Origin: Cochliopodium minus
Lineage: Eukaryota; Discosea; Himatismenida; Cochliopodiidae
DNA length: 17,367 bases
NCBI GenBank assembly: GCA_024220525.1
Contig: JAMYWO010000125.1
Location: forward strand, 1-17,367
Reading direction: 5' to 3'
Part shown: positions 10,058 through 17,367 of the stretch, in pieces
Layout: the number at the start of each line of letters is the position of its first letter
Position numbering within the stretch: the first letter of the stretch is position 1
Position numbers and translations under genes: made by a program
Notes under the pieces: model-generated
Told to the model about the DNA's origin: nothing
The model's database searches: none
Seen by the model: only the letters and a program-made list of their open reading frames with translations

Positions 10058-11694
10058 ATGAGAGTGGAGGATGAAAATATTGAAATAAAGGATAAAGTTG
10101 AAGATAGGAATGAGGGGGATATTGAAATTAATGTTTTTAAGAATAAATCTCTCATCAATAGGAACAAAAATAAAAATTTGAAAGAAGAAATAGAGAATTA
10201 CAAAGAACAAAATAACCCTCAAGTAGAATTGGATGTAGAATTGGATATAAAAATTAAACCAAAAATAAATTCTGAAAAAGATCACCCATCAAAACAATTA
10301 AAACAATTGGTATCTAGAATAGATCTACCAGAATCAAAAAGAAAAGAATTATTTGAAATATTTGAAAGAGAAGGGATTTATAAATATGGAGATTTTGAAT
10401 ATTTGAATGAGGAATTTTTTGAAAGAAGAAAAGATATTCCTTCAATCACTATCATCAAATTAAAAATAGAAATAAAGGTAAAATTTTCCTTTAATTATTG
10501 TGTATATCAGATATATTTTAAATATTGAAAGAAAATTAAAGAGGAAGAAAAAGAATTAAAAATAGAAAAATGTTATGATTTAAAAGAACAATTGAGTATA
10601 AAGTTTACACATCCCAAACAATATTTTAAGAATTTTTTGGGTGAAAAATTTTTTGGATCTGCTCCTTGGAAAAAAACTGTAAATTTAACAAGATTAATAA
10701 CTGCTTTTGTTGGATGTTTTGTTGCTATTGCATGTAAAATACTTTAAATTTTAAAGTACTCGTTAGTTTATTTTATTAAAAGTGCTGGGAATTCTTGATC
10801 AATATAATTCTGAAAGGATTGATTCAAGGTTTATTTTAGGTATAAAGTAATTATATTATTTATTAAAATTAAAATAATTAAAATTAAATAATTAAAATAA
10901 TTCATAGATTGAATGTTTAATAAATTAAATATTTAGGATCAATGTAAGTAAATGTTTTTCTAAATATGTTTCAAAAGTAAAACTTTTAAAGGGGAGCTGC
11001 AGCTGTTTTACTTTACGCAACACCTGGTAAATAATTTTTCTTGAAGTAAAAAGTAAAATTAATTTATATTTTTTTTAGATGTTCAATTTGCACAACCAAG
11101 AAGTATGATATTGGGAAATATTATTTCTTCCGCTATAGGTGTAAAAACTTTTTTCGTTTTTTTTTTTTCAAAGAATTTTCACTTATTCCGTAATCTCTCC
11201 ATATTTTCTTCTAATTCAAAATGCTTTCATAATTTACACATGTTTTTTAATAATGTTTTCTTCATTCGTTAATATCTTTTAATTAAAAATTTAAATATAT
11301 TTTTGAAAGGTTTCTTTTAGGTATGCATTTCAAGGAACCAAATATAAATGGGTAAACAAAATAAAATAATTATAATTTATTACACTAAAATATTTTAAAG
11401 TTATCTGCTGCTTTGTCTGTGAGTATTTCGACAATAGCAATGATCCTAACTGGTAAATTGATTTTTATTTTTTTTATTTTTAAATTTAATTTATTTTTGA
11501 ATAAAATTTTTAAAGCAACAATAAATCCTCCTGCAGGGGCCACAGCAATGTTGGCAATATATGGAGATGAATTGATAATGAGGGAAGGGTTTTTTTACAT
11601 AATTATTTCTGTTTTGGTTGGTTATTCTATGATGGTTGTGGTTGCTTTGTTTATAGATAATTTTCTCACCAGATATCCAAAGTATTGGTTGTGA
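10058..11694 (+). CDS. HPP-family membrane protein 1
   Basis: Nine exons: 10058-10477, 10532-10733, 10783-10839, 10937-10943, 10992-11026, 11079-11140, 11310-11351, 11401-11452 and 11516-11694. They total 1056 nt, 351 residues, TGA stop. Residues 1 to about 80 are charged and disordered-looking. About 81-150 form a helical block (LVSRIDLPESKRKELFEIF, GIYKYGDFEYLNEEFFERR) that resembles a SAM domain. About 192-351 are the HPP domain: a first membrane helix (LITAFVGCFVAI), GSMGAAAVLLYATP, AQPRSMILGN, WLSAALSVSISTIAMILT, the signature TINPPAGATAMLA, a last helix (FFYIIISVLVGYSMMVVVAL) and RYPKYWL at the C-terminus. HPP proteins are small four-helix integral membrane proteins; plant and cyanobacterial members have been linked to nitrite transport. 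The substrate here is unknown. The second HPP gene follows 97 nt downstream. Confidence 0.88.
10296..10684 (+). repeat. Near-identical exon blocks shared by the HPP pair, copy 1
   Basis: Block 1, 10296-10488, matches 11916-12108 at 192 of 193 positions by eye. Block 2, 10545-10684, matches 12156-12295 at 138 of 140. All three differences are transitions. Between the blocks the intron interior (10489-10531) is not alignable and differs in length, and HPP1 has one extra codon at the start of exon 2. Downstream exons fall to ordinary paralogue divergence. Confidence 0.9.
10937..10943 (+). other. 7-nt microexon, HPP gene 1
   Basis: The seven bases GATCAAT lie between ...TTTAG and GTAAGT. They supply the end of a Gly codon, a Ser codon and the first two bases of Met in G-S-M-G. 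Without them the conserved glycine-rich strand loses frame. The same seven bases form an exon in HPP gene 2. Confidence 0.85.
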
Positions 11695-11791
11695 TATTTG
11701 TTAAGGGAATAATTTATTAATTAAAATTTTTAAAAACTTTTTTCTTCTCTGAATCCAATTTTTTTATTTTTAGGGTGATAATTAAAAAAAA

Positions 11792-13423
11792 ATGAATAAT
11801 GAAGAGATTCCCAATAAAAAAGAAACATTTGAGAATACAAGTGAGTTAGAGGATATAAAGATTGAATTTTGGAAAAATAAAATTGAATTAACAAGTGATG
11901 AATTAATATCAGAGGAATTAAAACAATTGGTATCTAGAATAGATCTACCAGAATCAAAAAGAAAAGAATTATTTGAAATATTTGAAAGAGAAGGGATTTA
12001 TAAATATGGAGATTTTGAATATTTGAATGAGGAATTTTTTGAAAGAAGAAAAGATATTCCTTCAATCACTATCATCAAATTAAAAACAGAAATAAAGGTA
12101 AAATTTTCTCCATTTTAAAATATATTGTTGTATACTTCAAATTAGAAAATAAAAAAAGAAAAAGAATTAAAAATAGAAAAATGTTATGATTTAAAAGAAC
12201 AATTGAGTATAAAGTTTACGCATCCCAAACAATATTTTAAGAATTTTTTGGGTGAAAAATTTTTTGGATCTGCTCCTTGGAAAAAAACTGCAAATATTAG
12301 TAAAGTCTTGACTGCGTTTGTGGGAGCTTTTGTCGCCATTGGATGTAAAATTCTTAAACGTTTTTTTTAATTTTTTAAAATTGTTGAAAAGTGATCATGC
12401 TTATAGATAAATACAATTCAGAACAGACTCAAAACAGATTTATCATTGGTAATTTGTTTAATATTTTTTTTGGAATTAATTTTTTAAATAATTTTAATGA
12501 AAGGATCAATGTAAAGTTTGTTTTTCAAAAAATGAAAATAAATTGAAAATAATCTTTTACAATTTTTATAAATAGGGGTGCTTCTGCGATATTGTTGTAT
12601 TCTTACCCTGAATCTCCTTTATCACAACCAAGAAACTTGATTTTAGGAAATACAATTTCTGCAATAATAGGTGTAAAGTTTCATTTTTTTTTTAAAAATA
12701 ATCAAATTGACTTTTTTAAAAAAATAATCATCATTTACCCTTTTTTAAAAAACAATAAATATTGACTATTATTTCGTTTTTTTATTCAAATCCTTTTGCT
12801 CTTATCAAAATCATACTAGGTTTCGATGAGATATGCTTTTAACAGCACTCCAGAATTGAAATGGGTAACATCATATAATTGGAAATATTTAAAATAATTT
12901 GTAAAATTTTATTATTATAAAAACATTTAAAAAAAAAAGGTAGCGGGTGCTTTAGCAGTGGGACTATCAAATTCAATGATGATCATAACTGGTACTTTTT
13001 CTTTTTTTTATTTTTTCGTTTTAATTTATTTATTTTTTAAAAATAAGCAACAACACATCCTCCTGCTGGTATTTTTTTTTGAAAAAAAAAATTTGTACTG
13101 TTAATATTACAAAAATAAATATAATCTTTTATAAGCATTTAAATACACTTTTTATTATTATTTTTATTTTTATTTAATTTAATTTTATTTTTTATTTTTA
13201 CTTTTTTTTAAGGAGCAACAGCACTATTAGCAGTTATAGGGGACGTGTTGGCAGTAAAAGAAGGATTTTTTTACGTAGTAATACCTGTTTTGGCTTGTTT
13301 TTCAATTATGGTAAACATTCATTTAATTTTTTCATTTCAATTTTATTTTTAACAAAATTTTAGCTTGTTGTTGCGTTGTTGGTTGATAATATAATAATGA
13401 AATATCCGAAATATTGGTTATAA
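11792..13423 (+). CDS. HPP-family membrane protein 2
   Basis: Ten exons: 11792-12097, 12146-12344, 12392-12448, 12504-12510, 12576-12672, 12820-12864, 12940-12991, 13048-13068, 13213-13310 and 13364-13423. They total 942 nt, 313 residues, TAA stop. The layout is as in HPP gene 1 but the N-terminal charged leader is shorter (about 40 residues). The SAM-like block (about 44-102) is nearly identical to gene 1. The HPP domain shows ITAFVG-type helix 1 as LTAFVGAFVAIG, then GSMGASAILLYSYPESPLSQ, PRNLILGNTISAIIG, VAGALAVGLSNSMMIIT, the signature TTHPPAGATALLAV and the C-terminal KYPKYWL. Two introns are unique to this gene, one splitting the Gly of PPAG (leaving a 21-nt exon) and one after the ATG in FSIMLVV. 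One intron of gene 1 is missing here. The start ATG follows eight A, just after an acceptor-like TTTTTAG. Confidence 0.88.
11916..12295 (+). repeat. Near-identical exon blocks shared by the HPP pair, copy 2
   Basis: This is the partner of 10296-10684. Blocks are 11916-12108 and 12156-12295, separated by a diverged intron interior (12109-12145). They encode the SAM-like region and the linker up to the first membrane helix. Confidence 0.9.
12504..12510 (+). other. 7-nt microexon, HPP gene 2
   Basis: The bases GATCAAT lie between AAAG and GTAAAG, again encoding the G-S-M junction of the conserved HPP strand. Position and phases are the same as in gene 1, although the flanking introns have diverged. 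Confidence 0.85.
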
Positions 13424-13726
13424 TTTTGATTTAAAGTTCTAAAAATAAAGTTTTTAAAAATTTGTTTAAGAGTAAAATATGAATGATTTGATTTCCTTTC
13501 GATATATTTTTAAATAAATAAATTAAAAAATATCTTAAATAGGAGAATAAATATAAAAGATATTTAAATTACTATTTGATTATAATGAGAAGATTTAGTT
13601 GAAAAGTATTCATTTCCATTCTTTTTAAATAACAATATTGTGATTCTGTTATCAAACATCGAGAGGAGTTTGCAATTCTCTTTCCCTTTTTTTATTTTAA
13701 TAAATAATAAAAAAAAAATTTTGCAA
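13424..13726. other. Spacer between HPP gene 2 and STT3
   Basis: This is 303 nt of AT-rich sequence with the HPP2 poly(A) signal near its left end. A less AT-rich patch at about 13650-13685 (ATCGAGAGGAGTTTGCAATT) may belong to the STT3 promoter or leader. An ATG at about 13584 is followed by a stop after five codons. I find no further gene. Confidence 0.5.
13441..13450 (+). terminator. Poly(A) signal, HPP gene 2
   Basis: AAAAATAAAG, containing AATAAA, starts 18 nt after the HPP2 stop. The same ten bases follow the STT3 and ALG13 stops. Confidence 0.55.
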
Positions 13727-16366
13727 ATGGACATAGTTGATTCTTTATATTTTTTTTTCCTTATTTTTTTACAAATTTTTATGAAAGAGAGTCGATAGGA
13801 GCAAAAAATATCGAGAGAAACATAATGAAATTTTGAATAAAATCCCAAGAAGTCACTATCAACTCTCAAATGAAAAATTAAAATCTCTTTCAAGAATTTT
13901 CATTTTGGCTGCGATTTCAATACTTGCATTCATGACAAGATTATTCTCTGTAGTAAAATTTGAAAGTGGTATTCATGGTCATGATCCTTATTTCAACTAT
14001 AGAGCAACTATATATTTAAAAGAAGAAGGATTTTATAATTTTCTGAATGCATTTGATTCATCCACTTGGTATCCATTGGGAAGATATGTTGGAGGTACAA
14101 TTTATCCAGGTGATTATTTTTTAAAGAAGATTTTATTTTTTGATGAAATTTCTCTTATTTTGCTTTTTTAATTTATTTTGCTTCCCAATTATTAAATAGG
14201 TCTAATTTACACATCAGTGGCAATATATAATTGTTTGAGATATTTCAATATAACAGTGGTGTTAAGAAACATTTGTGTATATCTTCCAGCATTCTATGCA
14301 GTAGGCACGACCTTGATAATGTATTTTCTCACAAAAGAAGTGAATGATGAAAAAAGTGGTTTGGTGGCAGCATTTTTCATTTCAATATGTCCTGCTTACA
14401 TAATGAGTACAGTAGCAGGAAATTATGATAACGAAAGTGTTGCGATATTTGCTCTTTTATTGACGTTTTATTTGTGGGTGAAAAGTGTAAAGAGAGGATG
14501 CATGTTTTATTCTTCTTTGACTTCTTTAGCTTATTTTTACATGTCAAGTAGTTGGGGAGGGTATGTGTTTGTCATCAATGTCATTCCTATTCACGTTTTG
14601 ATTCTTTTGATTCTTGGTAGAGGAAGCAGCAGGGTGTACGTCTCTTATTCCGTTTTCTACATTTTGGGTGTTTTGTTATCGATGCAGATTCCTACCATCG
14701 GCTTTCATCCCGCTCAAAACTCGGAACACATGTTGAGTTTAGGCACGTTTGGATTGATTCAATTTCTTTTTGCTATAAATTTCATTCAAACACACCTCAG
14801 TGAAAAACTCTTTCAAACTTTTTTCTTTCTTTTTCTTTTTGTCATCACAGTGATAGTGGTTGGAGTTTTGAGTGTTGGTTTGATTAGCGGATGGATAAAC
14901 CCATGGACAGGGAGGTTTTTCGGTTTACTTGACCCTCTTTCTGCTTTGGACATTCCCGTCATTGCTTCCATCTCTGAACATCAACCCACCACCTGGTCCT
15001 CTTTTTTTTTTGGTTTGCACATTTTACTTTTTTTGTTTCCTGTAGGACTTTATTTTATAATAAGTGAACTCACCGATGCAAATTTATTTATTCTCGTTTA
15101 TTCTTTTCTTTCTCTTTATTTCACTGGTGTCATGGTGCGTTTGATGGCTGTTTTGGCTCCCGTTTGCTGTGTTTTGGGAGGAATTTCAGTTTCCAACCTT
15201 TTAAGGACTTCCACCTCACAAATTCAAGAAATTTCCTCCTCTCTCTCCCTTCATCATCTGTAAAATCAAAAAAAAAATAATAAAGATACAAAAATAAATG
15301 TAAATACATAAATAAAAACAAACATAAATACAAACAAATACAAATACAAATAAATACTAACATAAATACAAACAAATACATACAAATAAATACTAACATA
15401 AATACAAACAAATACAAATACAAATAAATACTAACATAAATACAAACAAATACAAATACAAACAAATACAAATGCAAATACACTAACTTTAAAACAATTA
15501 AAATTACAAATAAAAGTAAAAGTACAAACACAAGTAAAAGTAAAAGTGAAAGTAAAAGTACAAACACAAGTAAAAGTAAGAGTGAAAGTAAAAGTGTGCT
15601 TTCTTCTTCAACAAAAACAGAAAAAACAGGAGAAATATTAGGATTGATAATTATAATTGTTCTTTCTTCATTTTTATATTACTATTCCTGTCACGGCACT
15701 TGGACGTCAGAAGCGTATTCCAGTTCCTCCTTGTATTGGAGAGTAACAAGAAGCAACCAATCCTATGTGATAGATGATTTCAGGGAAGCATATTACTGGA
15801 TGAGAATGAACACAGAAGAAGATGCAAAAATAATGGCGTGGTGGGATTATGGCTATCAAATTTCTTCCATGGCTAACAGGACTGTTATTCTTGACAATAA
15901 CACGTGGAACAGCAGTCACATCGGAGTGGTGGGAAAGGCAATGGCTTCTAAAGAGGAAACAGCTCACCAAATAGAAAAGAGTTTGGATGTTGACTATGTT
16001 CTTGTTGTATTTGGGGGTTATTACAATTATCCTAATGATGATATTGACAAGTTTGGGTGGATGGTTAGATTCGCAAGACTCATTGATTCTTCCATTGAAG
16101 AAAGTGATTTTGATAATGATTTTGGGGAATTCAGAGTAGATAAACTTGCTTCTAAAATATTTTCAAATACTCTTTTATATAAACTTTGTTATCATCGTTT
16201 TGGTTATGCAAATGCAACCGAAAAAATACCTGCTGGTTATGATAGAGTGAGAGGTTGTGAAATTGGAAACAAAAACGTAACTTTGACTCACCATGAAGAA
16301 GTATTTACTTCTAAAAATTGGTTTGTTCGTATTTACAAAGTTCTCCCTCATAAAAATAGGAAATAA
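13727..16366 (+). CDS. STT3: STT3, catalytic subunit of oligosaccharyltransferase
   Basis: Model: exons 13727-13735, 13788-14109, 14200-15259 and 15517-16366, about 746 residues, TAA stop. STT3 transfers the dolichol-linked glycan to Asn-X-Ser/Thr in the ER lumen. Seen: a first membrane helix ([17 protein letters not shown]), [13 protein letters not shown] with the metal-binding Asp (about 69), [24 protein letters not shown] (Asp/Glu about 187-189), [24 protein letters not shown] (Glu about 370, the SVSE-type motif), [21 protein letters not shown] (sequon-binding WWDYG, about 572-576), [14 protein letters not shown] and [11 protein letters not shown]. Thirteen or so hydrophobic segments lie before the soluble lumenal C-terminal domain. 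Length fits the family (about 700-750). The residue before the catalytic Asp differs: most eukaryotes have H-E-F-D, here H-G-H-D. The 3-codon first exon is tentative. The last acceptor could instead be at 15594 or several in-phase sites between, shortening the basic/Ser loop by up to 26 residues. Confidence 0.92.
15296..15480. repeat. Minisatellite in STT3 intron 3
   Basis: A repeat of about 36-38 nt is built from AAATACAAAC and AAATACTAACATAAATACAA elements inside the intron 15260-15516. The heptamer TACTAAC occurs at 15355-15361, 15391-15397 and 15429-15435, and CACTAAC at 15481-15487. The tract contains no AG dinucleotide. The long minus-strand open frame here is a by-product. Confidence 0.88.
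15517..15588 (+). repeat. 36-nt tandem duplication at the STT3 exon 4 start
   Basis: Units 15517-15552 and 15553-15588 differ at one base. In the STT3 frame each encodes about twelve residues of Lys-Ser/Glu-Ser with one Thr-Asn-Thr. AG dinucleotides recur every 6 nt (or multiples), all in the same phase, so each could serve as an in-frame acceptor. Confidence 0.85.
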
Positions 16367-16397
16367 AAATATTATTTGTTTTTTTTTTAAATTGGAG

Positions 16398-16408
16398 TAA
16401 AAATAAAG
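16398..16408 (+). terminator. Poly(A) signal, STT3
   Basis: TAAAAATAAAG, containing AATAAA at 16402-16407, lies about 35 nt after the STT3 stop and matches the element after HPP2 and ALG13. Confidence 0.55.
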
Positions 16409-16483
16409 CTAACAAAGTCTAATGAAGTCAAAAATTTGGGAGAAGTTATAAATTATTTGGACAATAAATTAAAAAAAAAAAAA

Positions 16484-17134
16484 ATGATTTGTTTTATTAC
16501 AGGTTAATATATTTTTTTTATAAAATTATAATTTTTTTTATTTTCCTAGTTGGGACAATTGGGTTCGATAAATTGATAAAAATCATTGATAATTTGGAAT
16601 TTAAAGAATTATTAAAAGAAGAAGGATTCAAAGGATTGATTATACAATATGGAAGATATGTTCCTACAGTATTAAAGAATAGCAAAAAAGATCAAGATTT
16701 CAAAATTATTTGTTATGACTTTAAACAATCAATAGATGAAGATTTAAATCAATCTTATTTGATTATTTCACATGCAGGTTTCTTTTGATTGATCGAAATT
16801 TTAAAACATTTATTTTTTATAAAGGAGCTGGAACATTGATTGAAGCATTGAGGAAAAAAAAGAAAGTAATTGCCATAATAAATGAAGGTAATAGATGATT
16901 TTATAATATTCAATCGAATTCATGAAAAACTATTCAATTAAATCAGATATGATTGATAATCATCAAAGAGAAATTGCTAATGTATTTGAAAAAAATCACC
17001 ATATTTATACAAGCAAATTAGAAGAATTATTTGTTAATGTGAAGAAATTTGATTTAGGTAAATTGAAACCTTTGCCAGATTTTAATCCAATGATATTTTG
17101 CAATTATCTTGATTCATATCTTGGCTTCAAATAA
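16484..17134 (+). CDS. ALG13: ALG13, catalytic subunit of UDP-GlcNAc transferase
   Basis: Exons 16484-16502, 16550-16777, 16825-16887 and 16947-17134 total 498 nt (165 residues, TAA stop). ALG13, with the membrane anchor ALG14, adds the second GlcNAc to GlcNAc-PP-dolichol on the cytosolic face of the ER. The protein opens MICFITVGTIGFDKLI (the T-V-G-T nucleotide-sugar fold start), then GLIIQYGRYVP, YDFKQSIDEDLNQSYLIISH, the glycosyltransferase-28 motif SHAGAGTLIEAL, VIAIINE and DNHQREIANVF. These match the order in yeast and human ALG13 catalytic domains, and the length is that of a stand-alone catalytic subunit. The first exon is 19 nt; the start ATG follows a 13-nt A run. All introns are phase 1. 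It lies 117 nt after STT3 on the same strand. No ALG14 is present in the window. Confidence 0.92.
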
Positions 17135-17162
17135 GATTGAAGTCAAAATCTTCTATTTAATC

Positions 17163-17172
17163 AAAAATAAAG
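17163..17172 (+). terminator. Poly(A) signal, ALG13
   Basis: AAAAATAAAG, containing AATAAA at 17166-17171, lies 28 nt after the ALG13 stop. The convergent minus-strand gene ends 20 nt further on. Confidence 0.55.
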
Positions 17173-17191
17173 TTTTATAAATTTTTTTAGA

Positions 17192-17367
17192 TCATATTAT
17201 ATTCACATTAAATTGTTTTTCTGTCCAAAGATTCTTGACTTCATCGTCAATGGTGATTTTGAAGATCAGTTTTGTTGTGATTTTATTGTGTTTGATGTTT
17301 GAGAGTTGGTTGAAATCTACTTTCAACTTTTGAATATGATCAATTGTGCGTCCTTTGTAGATGAGAG
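17192..17367 (-). CDS. 3' end of an unrecognised gene
   Basis: An open frame on the minus strand enters from the right window edge and ends in TGA, giving 57 residues. It starts LIYKGRTIDHIQKLKVDF and ends TEKQFNVNII. It has balanced composition, higher GC than the spacers and an uninterrupted frame, so it is very likely a real last exon. It is tail-to-tail with ALG13 at a distance of 57 nt. I do not recognise the family. Confidence 0.65.
   Translation of the reverse strand, partial: LIYKGRTIDHIQKLKVDFNQLSNIKHNKITTKLIFKITIDDEVKNLWTEKQFNVNII

Noticed and set aside
11761-11791. Acceptor-like TTTTTATTTTTAG just before the HPP2 start, as a trans-splice or 5' leader intron site
   Set aside because: T-rich AG sequences are everywhere in this AT-rich DNA, and no matching donor or shared leader can be shown.
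15130-15567. 145-residue minus-strand open frame
   Set aside because: It is antisense to STT3 exon 3 and the intron minisatellite; its sequence is a Leu/Phe/Tyr/Val repeat with no family signal.
1-17367. tRNA, rRNA, mobile element or viral genes
   Set aside because: I found no cloverleaf-like GC-rich stretch, no transposase, reverse transcriptase or terminal repeats, and no viral genes.

Overview
This is nuclear DNA from an AT-rich, intron-rich eukaryote, most likely a unicellular one. The proof is in the genes. At least ten of the thirteen gene models need splicing, with mostly 44-190 nt, T/A-rich GT-AG introns. The reading frames close exactly across all proposed junctions: exon lengths sum to multiples of three in every complete gene. 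The standard genetic code fits, with TAA and TGA as stops. Spacers between genes are mostly about 30-300 nt. I cannot name the lineage from the sequence alone.

Layout. At 157-3272 (+) lies the 3' part of a paladin-type phosphatase gene, followed by a short histone-fold gene resembling POLE3/Dpb4 (3376-3753, +). Then comes a run of six minus-strand genes (3787-9826). Reading from low to high coordinate these are an unrecognised 200-residue protein, a low-complexity protein with an N-K-E-I repeat, a small ankyrin-repeat protein, a BRCT-domain protein, and two tandem paralogues of an unrecognised alpha/beta protein. A 231-nt divergent spacer leads to a plus-strand run: two tandem HPP-family membrane proteins (10058-13423), the STT3 catalytic subunit of oligosaccharyltransferase (13727-16366) and ALG13 (16484-17134). 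The last 176 nt hold the 3' end of an unrecognised minus-strand gene.

Functional links. STT3 and ALG13 are neighbours on one strand and act at the end and the start of the N-glycosylation pathway at the ER: ALG13 helps add the second GlcNAc to dolichol-linked oligosaccharide, and STT3 transfers the finished glycan to protein. The POLE3-like and BRCT proteins are chromatin/DNA-metabolism types. The two HPP genes and the two alpha/beta genes are local tandem duplications.

Most interesting points: (1) the HPP pair is almost identical in two exon blocks, while the intron between the blocks and all downstream exons are diverged; (2) both HPP genes keep a 7-nt microexon; (3) an STT3 intron is a minisatellite that repeats a yeast-like branch-point heptamer, contains no AG for about 228 nt, and leads into a 36-nt repeat that offers a ladder of in-phase acceptors; (4) a GC-AG intron splits the catalytic-loop arginine codon of the paladin-like phosphatase; (5) the tandem alpha/beta family has no function I can recognise.
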